In this document: one piece after another, positions 1 to 10,867 of the stretch
Layout of the letters: every line of letters starts with the position of its first letter
How positions within the stretch are numbered: position 1 is the stretch's first letter
Origin: Mastigias papua
Taxonomy: Eukaryota > Cnidaria > Scyphozoa > Rhizostomeae > Mastigiidae
NCBI GenBank assembly: GCA_964019165.1
Contig: OZ025281.1
Span: 521,501 to 585,500 of the forward strand
Direction of reading: 5' to 3'
DNA: 64,000 nt
Position numbers and translations under genes: made by a program
Notes under the pieces: model-generated
What the model saw: only the letters and a program-made list of their open reading frames with translations
Told to the model about the DNA's origin: nothing
Databases searched by the model: none

Positions 1-100
1 GAACCAACACCGTGAGAGTTGGAAGTTACACCGTGATACCGTGAAATTTGATGGGAAACCGTGCGTCTGACGGCCAAACCGTGAGAGTTGGAAGGTCTGC
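1..100. repeat. Short direct repeats at window start
   Basis: The word CCGTGAGAGTTGGAAG occurs at about 11-26 and again at about 82-97, with further ACCGTGA / ACCGTGC fragments between them. This looks like the edge of a short tandem or dispersed repeat cut by the window boundary. Its family is not recognised. Confidence 0.4.
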
Positions 101-318
101 AAATAATTGTATTTCCAAGTAAGTCAGTCACTTTGGAGTTAAAGAATGGAAAAATTTCAAAATATTTGCTTGCTATCGATTCAGATTCTTTCATTCGTCC
201 AGTCTGTATTTACCAGTCTGTCTGTATTAGCAAGGCAAAAGTAAGAAGCTAATAGTGCACAGGGAGGGGGGAGTGTTTAGCCGCAAGTGGACATTCTTTA
301 CAGGGAAATTTTTGAAAT

Positions 319-438
319 ATGGCACGCCACAAACAGCAACAGTTTGAAGTTCTACCCGCATCATCAGGTGAATTGAAGGAACCAGTTGATAGAAACGATG
401 AAAATACTGACGATAATGATAGAATGGAAGTATTTTAG
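319..438 (+). CDS. Possible 39-codon small ORF or terminal exon
   Basis: An ATG at 319 opens 39 codons ending in TAG at 436-438. The product is hydrophilic, with a basic, Gln-rich start (MARHKQQQ) and an acidic Asp/Asn/Glu-rich end. An AATAAA lies at 486-491, about 48 bases after the stop, which is a normal distance for a 3' end. An AG|GTGAAT sequence inside it could instead be a splice donor. I do not recognise the protein. It is short enough to be chance, so it is listed only because the stop and poly(A) signal are well placed. Confidence 0.2.
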   Translation: MARHKQQQFEVLPASSGELKEPVDRNDENTDDNDRMEVF

Positions 439-3400
439 GACATTTTTGGCATTTTCAAATCTCCGTTCGTTGAAGATTGAAAAGAAATAAATATACTATG
501 CATTTCTTTCTTAAAAGTGCTACTTATATCCTTTCTATGTTTCATACAGTTATTTAATCGTCTTCTCACTCAAATAAAACTATTGCAGTGGATGCATGTT
601 TGTGCGTGTGCATGTTCACAGAGGAGCTACATGGAGCATCCAGACTTGAAGCAAAGCTCACAAGTTGTGTCCGCACCAACGGGGGGGGGTTATTAAGCAA
701 AAAAGCATGCATGTATGAAAAAGGGGAGGGGGTTAGAATTTAGCAAAATTGTGTGGACATCGTTTATGGATGACCTGTTATGGCAATGGGCCATCGCTCA
801 GTATTGATTATGTCAAAGATGTCCTGACCTTCAATCTAATATACATGCGAAAGTATAAACTAGGAAATCATTTGTAATGAAATTTATTTTTTATTTGGAG
901 TACACCCCTTTTACTCATGCAGTTTTGAAAATGATGAGCAGTCAAGACTTGAAGTTGAAGCTTTTAGCTTTTAGCTTCTTCCTTGAACTGAATCCGTGAA
1001 GAAGATTTTAATTGTAAATAATTGGATGTAGGTGCTTTTAGGTAAAAAGACCCTTGATTGACAGATAGTCGTGAGATTTCCCAAATTAACTAAGAACAAA
1101 ATGGCTGATCATAAATGGCTATTGCAAATAATAGCAATCTATATATACCCCAATCTCCATATCATTAAACTATGAAGTTTTTAGATCATCTCGGTTGTCA
1201 TTTCACAACGCTTTCCTTATCTGATAATATTCCATTGTTTTGGCATGTCAAGGAATGTTGAGAGTTTAGAGAACATTCCAGTAGCAGTCGGTCAGTTTTT
1301 CCTGTTCCAAGCTTTCTTCTCTTTACAACTTTCAAACTTCGTTCAGTTTAGTAAAGTGGCAGTTCAGTATATTGATCAAATATGGACACTGCACAGGAGC
1401 AATGATAGCACTTTATTGTTACAAATGTTTGCTATACTTTTGTCGTAACCGAGACATATTTACAGGAAGGGTAAGCTAGTCATTGAATTGACATTTGTAA
1501 AGGAACCGATTACGCAAACAATTCTAATCTCTAATTTCTTAAACACGTGTTGAAAAGTTACGCGTTCTGTTTGCTTCATAGGCATCAGATTTAGGGGAAC
1601 AGTTAATTGTACGGAAAGCCAGTTCTCGAATGAATCTGTGCAATGATTTGCAGCAAAGTACAAGATGGAAAATTGCTAGCGGCTATTGAAGGACTTCATC
1701 CATGCAAGTGGTCGTTATGAAATCGAAAGATTGGCTATTTGCATTTGAATGTTTTTGGAGAATATTTTTCAAATTGACTTCTTAACAGGTAAGAGTGTAT
1801 TGTTTATAGACTCGGAAAGGCATCTGTATTCACACTGCTTCACAAATAGACCTGTGTTCATTATGACATTACTAGAGAGCATCATTTTGATCGATTTTAA
1901 GTATAAAAATGTTTGCTGACATGCATATGCAATATAGAATGGGAGATTGGCGCCCGATTTGTCCATCCTACTACGTTGCTATGACTCCCGTATCTTCCGT
2001 TACAGATTCTTGCTCATATTGTTGACATGGTCCGATTTGATAGGACATGCTAAGAGCAAGATATAGATGTTGCTAAATACGAAAATCTTTTGTACATAAA
2101 TCAAGCTTTTACACCACGCTTTGCTAGTGAATGCATTCCACTATTAGTAATTTCCGATTTTACGACTTCCCGATTGCTAAATAGGCACCTGCTTTAGTTT
2201 TCATTTCCACAACACATCTTGCAATCAGTTGTAAAAGATGGACTCATTGCTAATCAGGAACATCGAACAAGACGAAGCAGAGGATATTCAAATGGCAGAA
2301 TTGCTTTTTATGCCCTGTGTATGCTACAGAGTGGAGTAGGAGAGACCAACTGGGGTGCCAGATAAACAATTCAAGATCAAGGATTCCCAGTAGGTATGTT
2401 TGAAGTACAGTTTGACAATTCTATTATCTATCTCTCTTCGTGTCATATCTAACAAGGGAATTGAAGATCTAAGGTTTCGAAAGTGCAATTGGCTTTCCCT
2501 CATCAAGAGGGCAGATTTTATTTACTTTTTAAACGATTTCGAAGCTCTGAATGATACAGAAAAGGCTCATGGAAAGTAGCCAATGATCAAGCTAGGATAT
2601 ACCAATAAACGTACCTTACAACCTCGCTACATAAAATACTTGGTTCCGTTTCCGGCATCGAGTTCTCATAAAGACACCATTGAACATGGAAGGTTTATTA
2701 TTACTGTATACAATAAAGTTTCATGGAATCTTGAGAAGAAAGGGGGATGATTAAACACCTGTCTCTTTCCCAATCTTCTCTTTTATACGGTGCTTACACG
2801 CAACTTACTGGGGGGACACAACATTCCCTCGCGGTTAAGAGGCTGTCCAAAACCCAAATCAAACCATGGCTGTCATAATTCAGTTTAGGAAAAGGAAGAA
2901 AATCTACTTAAAGGAACCTCATATCTTGCGTGGGGATCAGTTGCAGATATTTTCTGCAAGTTGAATATACATTTACTTTCCCATTGTTCTTTCATTTCTA
3001 TAGTTCCTTGTCTAAGACACAAATAATATCTTTTATATAACTTTCACCTGTTCGTCAATCCGTCACATATGACATTGAAATATTATTTTATGGCGTACAT
3101 TTATCTATAACGTGTCTCAGTCCCAATGGATGGCGACTAAGAAACAATATTTCCTGATACAATCATGGACGTGTCCCACCCAAGGAGCCAGACGCTTCAT
3201 TATTAAAATGCCCCTGACAACAAACAGGCGATATACTGTCACTACTAATATAAATACCCCAAATCTTGTTGACATGCATTTTGACAGTCACCTGATTCTC
3301 ATGAACAAAAGTAGTCTAGAATTGCGTTAAGAAATACAACACGTGATCGGTCCATCTCAAAAACCACTCGAATATGTCTGCAATTTTTACACGCATATTT

Positions 3401-3465
3401 GAGGTTTGGTGATGTTGGATTATAAGCAAAAGGTCAACACATATGCATTGGTTAAAACGCTACTG
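439..3465. other. Gene-free AT-rich stretch
   Basis: No open frame here has a convincing start, length or domain. It holds a copy of a dispersed repeat at about 680-775 (listed separately) and short ORFs under 75 codons that look random. A 33-codon ATG frame at 2238-2339 is discussed among the rejected items. Confidence 0.5.
680..775 (-). repeat. Dispersed repeat, GGTCATCCAT...GTCCACA family
   Basis: Read on the minus strand this begins GGTCATCCATAAACGATGTC, then CACACAATTTT, and runs into C-rich tracts (CCCCCTCCCC, then a run of C). The same start-plus-C-tract architecture recurs at 25378 and 25558 on the plus strand and at 26063 on the minus strand. The shared layout marks a dispersed, probably non-autonomous element. 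Its full boundaries are not visible here. Confidence 0.5.
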
Positions 3466-3468
3466 TTA

Positions 3469-3495
3469 AGCCCTGGCCAAACGCTCTCGACTTTT
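3469..3495 (+). repeat. Harbinger left terminal inverted repeat
   Basis: These 27 bases are the exact reverse complement of 6517-6543. They are preceded by the TTA target duplication at 3466-3468. Confidence 0.95.
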
Positions 3496-3702
3496 GACTA
3501 TACAACGCTCGACTTTTGTATACTGAATTGTCGATAGCGTTTGGCCACCCTGTCTAGTGTTGTATAGTCGTGTATAGGCTTGTATAGTCACGTATAGGGA
3601 TGTTTGATCGAGGTCAAAATAGTCGAGCGGATGTCGAGCTGGCGCATGAGCAGTCACTTCCCTATGACAATAAGCGCCAAACATCAATAGGCCTTGCAAA
3701 AC

Positions 3703-4722
3703 ATGGATTCGTTCGTAGAAAGTGGAGATGAGAAGTTTGAGGAGGACATTGAAGAGGAAATGCAATTAAAAATGCTCAGTCCTGGAATAAAGAAGGTGGT
3801 TATGCACCTTATTGCAGAAGACAATGTTAGAAAACGAAAACTTTCAAGGCTTCCTGAGGTGTCACCAGAAAGTCAGGTTGCAACAACATCTGGGAAAAAG
3901 CCAAAAGGGAAATGTAATATGGCAAACAACCGGAAAAGGACTAGATGGACTCACGAAGAGACGTTGAAATTAATTGAGTGTTACGAGAGCAGAGCCTGTC
4001 TTTGGGATGCTTTTGATAAGGAGTATCACTCTAAGGAGAAAAGAGAGCGAGCCCTTAATGAGATTGAACTGGAGCTTGATGTGTCTGTTGAGGAAATAAA
4101 GGCAAAAATTTTAAATCTTCGGTCTCAGCTTGGAAGAGAAAATGCAAAGCTGAGAAGAACAAACTCAGGCCAGTCAACAAGTGAACTATATAAGACAACA
4201 TGGCCCTACTGGGAGCAGCTGCAGTTTCTGCAACCTGTAATGCAGGCAGGGAGAAGTAGGGATAGCATTCAATTGGAAAACATTTCAATAGAGTCTAGTT
4301 CTTTTCCTAATTCTCCAACACAACAAAGTGAAGCATCTTCTGGTGACAATAAAGATGAATCCCACATTGCAGTAATAAATAGACCCACAAAAAGCAGAAA
4401 AAAATCTGTAATGGAATCTAAGGAGTTGCTTCTAACTAAGTGTCTTGGTATTTTGAGTGAGCCCACGAAAGATAATGAGAAGAAAGTCAATCCTTTTGCA
4501 CTTTATGTGGCTGAGAAGCTGTTAAAATTTGACCCAAGAACAAGAGCAGTTGCTGAAAAGAGAATAAGTGATGTACTCTTTGATATTGAAGTAAACTTCA
4601 GTGAGCAAGCAAGGTCAGACTATGTTTCAGATATGAGTGGCACAATTCAAAATCAAATGGATGATCAGTCTGCTTCAGTTCAACTTAATAATCAATCAAA
4701 TTTTCTTACAATGTTACAATGA
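3703..4722 (+). CDS. Harbinger-encoded MADF/Myb-like DNA-binding protein
   Basis: This is a 339-residue protein. The ATG at 3703 is chosen because an in-frame TAG lies just upstream at 3688-3690 and no other ATG intervenes. The N-terminus is acidic (GDEKFEEDIEEEM), followed by a basic stretch (NVRKRK; KKPKGK; NRKRTR). A Myb/SANT- or MADF-like helical domain spans about residues 80-176, with spaced tryptophans W82, W101, W167 and W170 and the opening RWTHEETLKLIECYE. The C-terminal half is Ser/Asn-rich with a second basic patch. Harbinger transposons need such a partner to bring the transposase into the nucleus and onto the termini; that role is inferred from the family. It is convergent with the transposase and lies inside the same terminal repeats. 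The assignment of MADF versus trihelix Myb is not certain. Confidence 0.88.
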   Translation: MDSFVESGDEKFEEDIEEEMQLKMLSPGIKKVVMHLIAEDNVRKRKLSRLPEVSPESQVATTSGKKPKGKCNMANNRKRTRWTHEETLKLIECYESRACLWDAFDKEYHSKEKRERALNEIELELDVSVEEIKAKILNLRSQLGRENAKLRRTNSGQSTSELYKTTWPYWEQLQFLQPVMQAGRSRDSIQLENISIESSSFPNSPTQQSEASSGDNKDESHIAVINRPTKSRKKSVMESKELLLTKCLGILSEPTKDNEKKVNPFALYVAEKLLKFDPRTRAVAEKRISDVLFDIEVNFSEQARSDYVSDMSGTIQNQMDDQSASVQLNNQSNFLTMLQ

Positions 4723-4763
4723 TTACCTGTTTAATACCTGCTTGAATGTTTAAAGATAAGCTA

Positions 4764-4769
4764 AATAAA
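4764..4769 (+). terminator. Poly(A) signal of MADF/Myb-like gene
   Basis: AATAAA lies 42 bases after the stop codon at 4722, inside the transposon and ahead of the convergent transposase gene. Confidence 0.6.
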
Positions 4770-4958
4770 TTTGTTTGCAAAAGCTGTGACTATTCCTTAT
4801 CATTTTTCCTCCTTACAAACAGTGTGAAATTAGAGAGAAATTAATTCTGCTGAATTGGAAGCAAACTGTAAAATTTTTTGCCACTTTTTGCTGTGAAATG
4901 CACTTTGTCTCCAATTGAGATGTGCAATACTGCAAAAATTATTATAAAAATAAGGATA

Positions 4959-4964
4959 TTTATT
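4959..4964 (-). terminator. Poly(A) signal of transposase gene
   Basis: AATAAA on the minus strand lies about 100 bases downstream of the transposase stop (5066-5068). The two transposon genes thus have separate 3' ends in the roughly 340-bp gap between them. Confidence 0.5.
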
Positions 4965-5065
4965 GTGGTAGCCTTTCCCTGTATTTGTTGTATTTTGCAG
5001 CAGAGGAATGTGTCTGCCTAATTTGTTTACAAAGTAGAACCCTTGAATTAGACTATAACTCCTTT

Positions 5066-6322
5066 TCAGTATTTGTCCCACTGCCATGGTATTGCTCCTT
5101 CATTGCTGAAATAGTCTTTGAAAGTGTCTCTAATCTGTTTAGCATTTATGCTTGCATTGTTTCCTACAGATTGTGTACGAATAGGCTGGATACTGCTGGA
5201 GTTATAGCTTTGACGCCAGCTACCTTCAATCAAATTGCCATTCCTGTCTTCAACATCAGTCAGGCCTGGGGGGCAATAAATATTCCTTGATCCACTTCTT
5301 CTTAGATAATTGTGGAGGGATAATATTGCCAAAACCAGGTGTTCTACTGTATTTGGTGGCAAGAAAATCACTGATCTTAGAACTCTCCAGCGATTAACAA
5401 TTATTCCAAATAAGTTCTCTGAAATACGCCTTGCTCGGCTATGCCTATAGTTATACACTCTCTTATCCTCTGTAAGTGCAGACTGAGGATATGGTTTCAT
5501 GATGTTGGGCTTCAACGCAAATGCACTGTCTGCAACAAAAACATAGGGAATCTTTTCTATGCCAAAAGGAAGGCACTTTGGTGGTGGAAGGTGAAGCTCA
5601 TCATTGCATAGTTTCTGTGCTAATGTGCATTTATTCCACACACCACCATCAGACACTCTGCCATTAGTCCCCACATCAGCAAATAGGCACTCATAGTCTG
5701 GCCCAGCAACAGCCATGAGAACAATTGAGTGAGTTTGCTTATAATTGTAATACATGGAACCTGAGTTTGCTGGTGGCTGAATGACAACATGTTTGCCATC
5801 AACTGCACCAATACAGTTAGGATAGTTCCACCTATTTTCAAATTTCTTTGCAATGTTGAGCCACTCCTCACATCCTCTGGGAGTCTGAAGGTGAATCTTC
5901 CCAATACGACGAACAATTGCTTTACACACTTCAAGGACAATGTATGAGATACCTGCACGAGATATTCGAAATTGAAATGATAGTGACCTAAAGGTTTCGC
6001 CTGTGGCAAAAAACCTTAAAGTGACTGCAAGTCTTGCTTTAGCATTTATGACTTCATTCCCCCCTAGGATTTTCTTTGGAGTTATGTCCCTTTCAATTTG
6101 CTTGAGAATGTAGAGATAATCTCCTTTTGACATTCGCATCATCTCTTTGAAACTCACGGAATCTTCTGCACTTAACTCCATAATTAAAGTGCTGAAATAA
6201 CCCCTCTCTGGTCTTCTCTTCATCCAACGCCTGGTCTTTCCCCTAGTTACCTTTTTGTCGTAATCCTGTATGAGCTCTGACAAAAGAATTGCAGCTGTTG
6301 CCTTTCGTTTCAGTGTTGCCAT
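5066..6322 (-). CDS. PIF/Harbinger DDE transposase
   Basis: This 418-residue uninterrupted ORF runs from an ATG at 6320-6322 to TGA at 5066-5068. A helix-turn-helix-like segment (about residues 108-135, FRSLSFQFRISRAGISYIVL) precedes a DDE nuclease core typical of the Harbinger transposase superfamily. The first Asp is in IGAVDGKHVVIQPP (D175). The second region is FADVGTNGRVSDGGVW (D216, with D225). A conserved VADSAFAL block (D265) follows, and the Glu is in RRISENLFGIIVNRWRVL (E302). All expected acidic residues are present, so the enzyme looks catalytically intact. It would cut and reinsert the element, working with the MADF/Myb-like protein encoded 344 bp away. Length is normal for the family. 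A domesticated HARBI1-like gene is unlikely because perfect terminal repeats and a target duplication surround it. Confidence 0.95.
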   Translation of the reverse strand: MATLKRKATAAILLSELIQDYDKKVTRGKTRRWMKRRPERGYFSTLIMELSAEDSVSFKEMMRMSKGDYLYILKQIERDITPKKILGGNEVINAKARLAVTLRFFATGETFRSLSFQFRISRAGISYIVLEVCKAIVRRIGKIHLQTPRGCEEWLNIAKKFENRWNYPNCIGAVDGKHVVIQPPANSGSMYYNYKQTHSIVLMAVAGPDYECLFADVGTNGRVSDGGVWNKCTLAQKLCNDELHLPPPKCLPFGIEKIPYVFVADSAFALKPNIMKPYPQSALTEDKRVYNYRHSRARRISENLFGIIVNRWRVLRSVIFLPPNTVEHLVLAILSLHNYLRRSGSRNIYCPPGLTDVEDRNGNLIEGSWRQSYNSSSIQPIRTQSVGNNASINAKQIRDTFKDYFSNEGAIPWQWDKY

Positions 6323-6516
6323 TTGTTACACATCGATCCTCTCCTGACCCACTTCACAGCGTTAATTTTGTCTTGGCGCCATAAATCTGAAATCGAGGCT
6401 AATCACTTTTTCAATGTGTGAAATCTAGTGACATGTCGAGAGCGTTTAGCCACCCCTCTTTCAAAGCGCTATACATTCACTCGATTTTTCAGCGAAATGT
6501 AGAGCTTTGTATTGTG

Positions 6517-6543
6517 AAAAGTCGAGAGCGTTTGGCCAGGGCT
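6517..6543 (-). repeat. Harbinger right terminal inverted repeat
   Basis: Exact reverse complement of 3469-3495, followed by the second TTA target copy at 6544-6546. Confidence 0.95.
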
Positions 6544-6546
6544 TTA

Positions 6547-9500
6547 CATTACATACACACTAGGGTTATACACACACATGATTTATGATTTCGTCCGAAT
6601 TAACTTAACACCACTGCAATAGTAAGCAAGCAGCGTCATCTTCAAAGAAGCTGGACGAGGCATATAAAAGATGCTATGGCTGTATCATGAACGGAATTTA
6701 ACAAGGTAAATAGACCATTGAGGATACGTCTTCTAGTTTGGTCCACAAAAACCATTGTATTCAATTGTTTTATCTTTGGTTTTCAGTATTGTGAGATGTT
6801 AGAATCAGAGCTAACTTAGTTGTAACACAACTAGCTCTGCAGCTGGGCCATGGTAAACAGTAGTATATTTACGATGATCACTGTATCTACCAGATTTTAC
6901 TACTTGCTTTACAATCGCGAACATAGTAACGCTTTTGGTTCCTGTTCAATATAACGGGTAGGGAACTCCGCAGGTACCCAGGAATAAAGCCTACCACGCG
7001 TATGCACACGTATACATTTATACGCAATGTGCACACATACAATCAAGTTTAACTTCAGCTTGACAACGACCCAGATTCCTTTCTAATACCTGGACTTATT
7101 AAAAACTTGCACGCCTTTTGACGACATTTCCACAACTAGGTTGCATTGACGTGAGGGTAGAGCACACTTTCACGCGCAGAAATTTCTAAATGTGTCCCTT
7201 AGGGTTACCTTGGAATATGCTATTCATGTTATGATATATTCCAGTGGGCATATAAATGTTACCTTTGAAGATAGCTTCTGAATTTTTAATGTTAGGACAA
7301 TGTTATGTGGACAATCTATAGCCACAATTGGCGGCATTTTGTTTGCTTTCGTCAAAGGATAGAGACACTTAAAAGCCAAAGAACGAAATATTTCAGGCAG
7401 GGCAAATGATTGAACAATGTCAGTTTTTCTCTTTCAAGTAAGAGACCCCGATAGTTATGTTAAATGAGGCTTTAGTAATGCACCTACCCTTCTCCTTCCT
7501 TAGCATTTCATAGCAATGAATTCTCTGAACGTAAGTCATACCTTAAAGCAATATGGCTGCACTTTGCATGGTGTAGTTGAAACTAACAACAACCGGCTTT
7601 TATGTAGTGTTATATATGTGTATATTTTATTCATGTGGGACCACTCCAAGAATGCAACGTAGATGCAATATATCTTAAAGCAACTTTCTTCTATTCAGAA
7701 AAACATCTTTTCTTCTGCCATCGAGAAACACATCTTGTATTAAAGATTTGTATGATAATGATAATAACAGTAAGAGGTTTAATCAATGAAATGATACGCG
7801 TGCCGCAAAGAGAAGGAAATATTTTACATATAATATAATTAGGTCAAAATAAACCAAAGAATGGTTAATAAGGTTTGCTCGGGATTACTACCAATACAAC
7901 ATGGTTGAATTAGGACGAAAGATGGAAGCAAAACAAGATGAAATTAGATATCAAATACAAAAGAGTGAAGGAAATTAATTTTGCTCTGTGGATATTGAGC
8001 ACTGCTATCAATTGGAGCGCATATATTGAAAAAGCCACTCTACGGAACCTGAAAGAAATATTGTGAAACGATATTGTTTTATCAAGGGAAGTGAAGATCC
8101 AGAAGGGCGAAGAGTAAACTGAGTGCTGCCTTCCCAACATTGTCCTCCAACAGTTCGGATGTTTCTACCAAAATAAGACGCTCTGATTTGTGACAAATTG
8201 TATACTTTGTGTTTAGAAAAATTTAAAATATTATACATTTGCGACTTTCAATAGTTTATTTCCAGAGAAGTTGGAAAGGAAACCAAAAAGCATTATATGT
8301 TTCCAAATATATAGAGATTTAAGTAATGAACATGAACCATGCCACTTTCTGTGACAAGTGGTTTCCCTTCTGCTTCAGTTCCACTAACTTCCGACCTGCT
8401 CTTGATGACTTTGTTTGTGTCTTGCATTGATAAAGACACTTAGCAGTGGCAGTAATTACCCAACTCACATCTCTGCACGTACCTCCAGCATTATTCGAAA
8501 GTATGTTATAGGTGCAGGCCAAAATCACATTGATTCGACATCGTAACGGTGTGTGAGTAATAATATAAGCGAACGGATCCACAGAGTCATCAGGAATATG
8601 TTGAACACTAATAGCAAATAAAGACTCAATAACCGAACCTGTGCAAAGACAGGTTGCCTATACATAAGAGGTCTTGATAGTCAAAAAGAGCGATCATAGT
8701 GTTGAAGGGCAACTGGTTTCCAAGTCAAATCGTACGCTCAATTAAGGATCTACGTGTCTGGTCTTGTTTCTTCACATCTTATCGATAAACTAAAGAGCAC
8801 ACAAAACAAACAGCGTGGGTTTTTAACTAAAATTCTGTTCTAACAAGGAGCACAGTTTTCAAGCTGATTGAAAAGGAGAACTTCATTAAGCAAAGGTTTT
8901 TAATGATTTTGCTCACTGTTTTGTTCACTGATATCATTTTCGATTCTTATCTTTGCTCTAAATATCATAATCACGATATAGAAAGTTTTCATAAAAAGCC
9001 CATGAAAATCAGTAAACTCTCTTCAGCTACAATAGAATTAGGCTGGGTACATATTTTGTTTTGACAGTGGTCGTAATTGATTACGATGATTTTAGAAGAT
9101 TAACGAATGATTAAAGATGACTAACGATGTGATGGGTTGATTCAAATTCTCTTTTGAATTTTGTTGGATTTTACAAAGAGATGGATGGTGGTATTTGCAA
9201 CTCTTAATTTCTATTCATTAATTGATAATCTAGGTTATTAATGAATGATTATTAGTGATTGATAGCAATGATCTACGACGTCTAAAGACAGCTAATTACG
9301 ACTGAAAATGACTCACAAGGATTCTTTTACCGATTGTGAAGGAATCTTAGGGTATTAGACGAGTACTGGTCATGAATATAAATCAGGCAATGATTTTAGC
9401 TTTGGCTTGAATAGATTTTGAACTACACGCTTTTTCATAAGAAACAAGCAAATAAGAAATATGAAGCTCATATCAGGCAAATATCAAGAAACAATTAAGA

Positions 9501-10349
9501 AACACAGGCGAGCTGAGTTTTAAAAGTAAACTTAATAAGTCTGTTTTTGCATGAAAATTTTTAATTAAACTGAAAACAAAATACAAACAACATCCGTCTT
9601 TCAAATGTTTTGAACTTAAACTTCAATTACTTGTCTCATAGTTGCCTTGTTGCTATACGAAATTTCAAGAATTTTAAGAAACACTTAAGAAACATTTAAA
9701 ACTGGAATTGACAAAATATTAAGAAACATCCAGGATGAAGCGAGAAAGGTTGTTTTTTTATATAAAAAAACGTTTACCTAATGATTTCATAGTGTCTGAC
9801 GTTTGCAAACGATAATTGGTGAAAATAATCCATCAAAGGAGCTTACCTCCTTTTTTTATTAATTTCTCCTTTTGTTTATAATAACTACACTACATAATGT
9901 CTTATACCTTTAAATAACTTGTGAGGTTATATCTAATATTTCTACAGCTCGGTGTTTATGATGAAGGTTGAAATACGAACTGAACTAAACTGACTTGATT
10001 GAAAGTACGAGAAGTGTTTAGTTAAACTAGATCTGTTGTAACCCAGCAAGATGCACCAAAGGACACCTAAGGCAAATATTTGGATCGTCAATGGACATTT
10101 GCAAACTTTGATAAAAAAATCATATGTGGGAAGACAATCATACTTTTTGAGATGATCACTTTTTAATTCTTTCTAATACACGGGACAGTATATTTTAATG
10201 ATGCTTGATCTATCACGTATTGCCACATATTATCCTTGCAAAGCCTCTGCGTTGGTGAAGTGTACATCCAGGATTAAATGTACGCAGTCCATTCACACTT
10301 ACAGCATTCATTCACGTGTGGAAATTTGTTTTCCCACGCCAGTGTCAGT
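6547..10349. other. Gene-free stretch
   Basis: No supported gene is seen. Frames here are shorter than 90 codons, lack recognisable domains and start at random positions. Between about 9485 and 9735 the word TTAAGAAACA or CAAGAAACA recurs about five times in AT-rich sequence, a loose repeat with no known role. Confidence 0.45.
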
Positions 10350-10387
10350 TATGGCGCGCCAAAAGGGAAAAAAATACGAATCTATTA

Positions 10388-10867
10388 CACGCTTTTTTTT
10401 ATAAGGAACCTAGCTAAAGGCCTAGTTCTAAAATTTTCTTATTTTCGGACCTCTTTTTATCAAATTCTAGTACTAACAGTTCCTTAATAGTTCCTTAATT
10501 TTCACTGCACATAGAGTGCCACAAAATGGCACAGACAATAGAAAATCAGAAGAATTTAAATTCAATAGAAATTTAAATTCTGAATTCTAACTTTAATTAT
10601 GGCTAGAACTCAAGCTCAAAAGCACAAATGCGACAGGAAATAAGTTCTATAGATGCAAAAGCATAATTTCAATCAAGAAGTATCATGTCTATTCGATTGA
10701 TATCATCCAATGAAATGTAATCTTCACTTGCATCTGAGTACAGCACTCGGAATTTGAAAATGAAAAGTTCCTTAGGGATTTTTCCTTTAGTAGTATAAGT
10801 TCTTTAAATATTTCGGCCTTCTACATGTAGGTTCCTTATAAAGTGGTTCCTTATAAAAAAAAGCGTG
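10388..10867. mobile_element. 480-bp TA-target MITE nested in the foldback left arm
   Basis: The ends are near-perfect inverted repeats (CACGCTTTTTTTTATAAGG at 10388 and its complement ending at 10867), flanked by TA at 10386-10387 and 10868-10869. The right arm of the host foldback element has the uninterrupted sequence with a single TA, proving the insertion and its TA duplication. TA duplication fits Tc1/mariner-type mobilisation, but no transposase is present. A second, diverged and truncated copy lies at 27846-28168 in the opposite orientation. Read on the minus strand, both copies keep a 44-codon open frame (10669-10803 here). Confidence 0.88.
10669..10803 (-). pseudogene. 44-codon open frame carried by the MITE
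   Basis: On the minus strand 44 sense codons (including FRVLYSDASEDYISLDD) end in TGA at 10669-10671, preceded by an in-frame TAA. The copy at 27908-28042 keeps the same frame and stop with no indel. The two differ at five amino-acid positions and at least two silent sites. No ATG stands at the start, so this looks like the tail of a coding exon carried or captured by the element, or else chance. The protein family is not recognised, and the substitution pattern is too sparse to show selection. Confidence 0.35.

Larger units (their letters stand above)
3469..6543. mobile_element. Complete PIF/Harbinger DNA transposon, 3075 bp
   Basis: The element is bounded by perfect 27-bp terminal inverted repeats at 3469-3495 and 6517-6543 (outer end AGCCCTGGCCAAACGC). 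A 3-bp TTA flanks both sides at 3466-3468 and 6544-6546, the TWA-type target duplication typical of this superfamily. Inside are the two genes expected of an autonomous Harbinger: a MADF/Myb-like DNA-binding protein on the plus strand and a DDE transposase on the minus strand, in convergent orientation. Both frames are open from ATG to stop. Perfect repeats and intact genes suggest a recent, possibly still active copy. A subterminal 18-bp hairpin exists only at the left end (3474-3491 pairing with 3530-3547, one mismatch), whereas the right end has a direct copy of the same motif at about 6435-6455. Confidence 0.95.

Noticed and set aside
2238..2339. 33-codon ATG frame with a possible GTATGC donor inside
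   Set aside because: Too short, with no partner exon or conserved motif, so it is not separable from chance.
4922..5290. 122-codon plus-strand frame
   Set aside because: It overlaps the 3' end of the transposase gene on the opposite strand and has no domain; it is an antisense shadow.
10198..10404. 68-codon plus-strand frame
   Set aside because: It crosses the foldback boundary at 10350 and enters the nested MITE, so it cannot be an ancestral gene.
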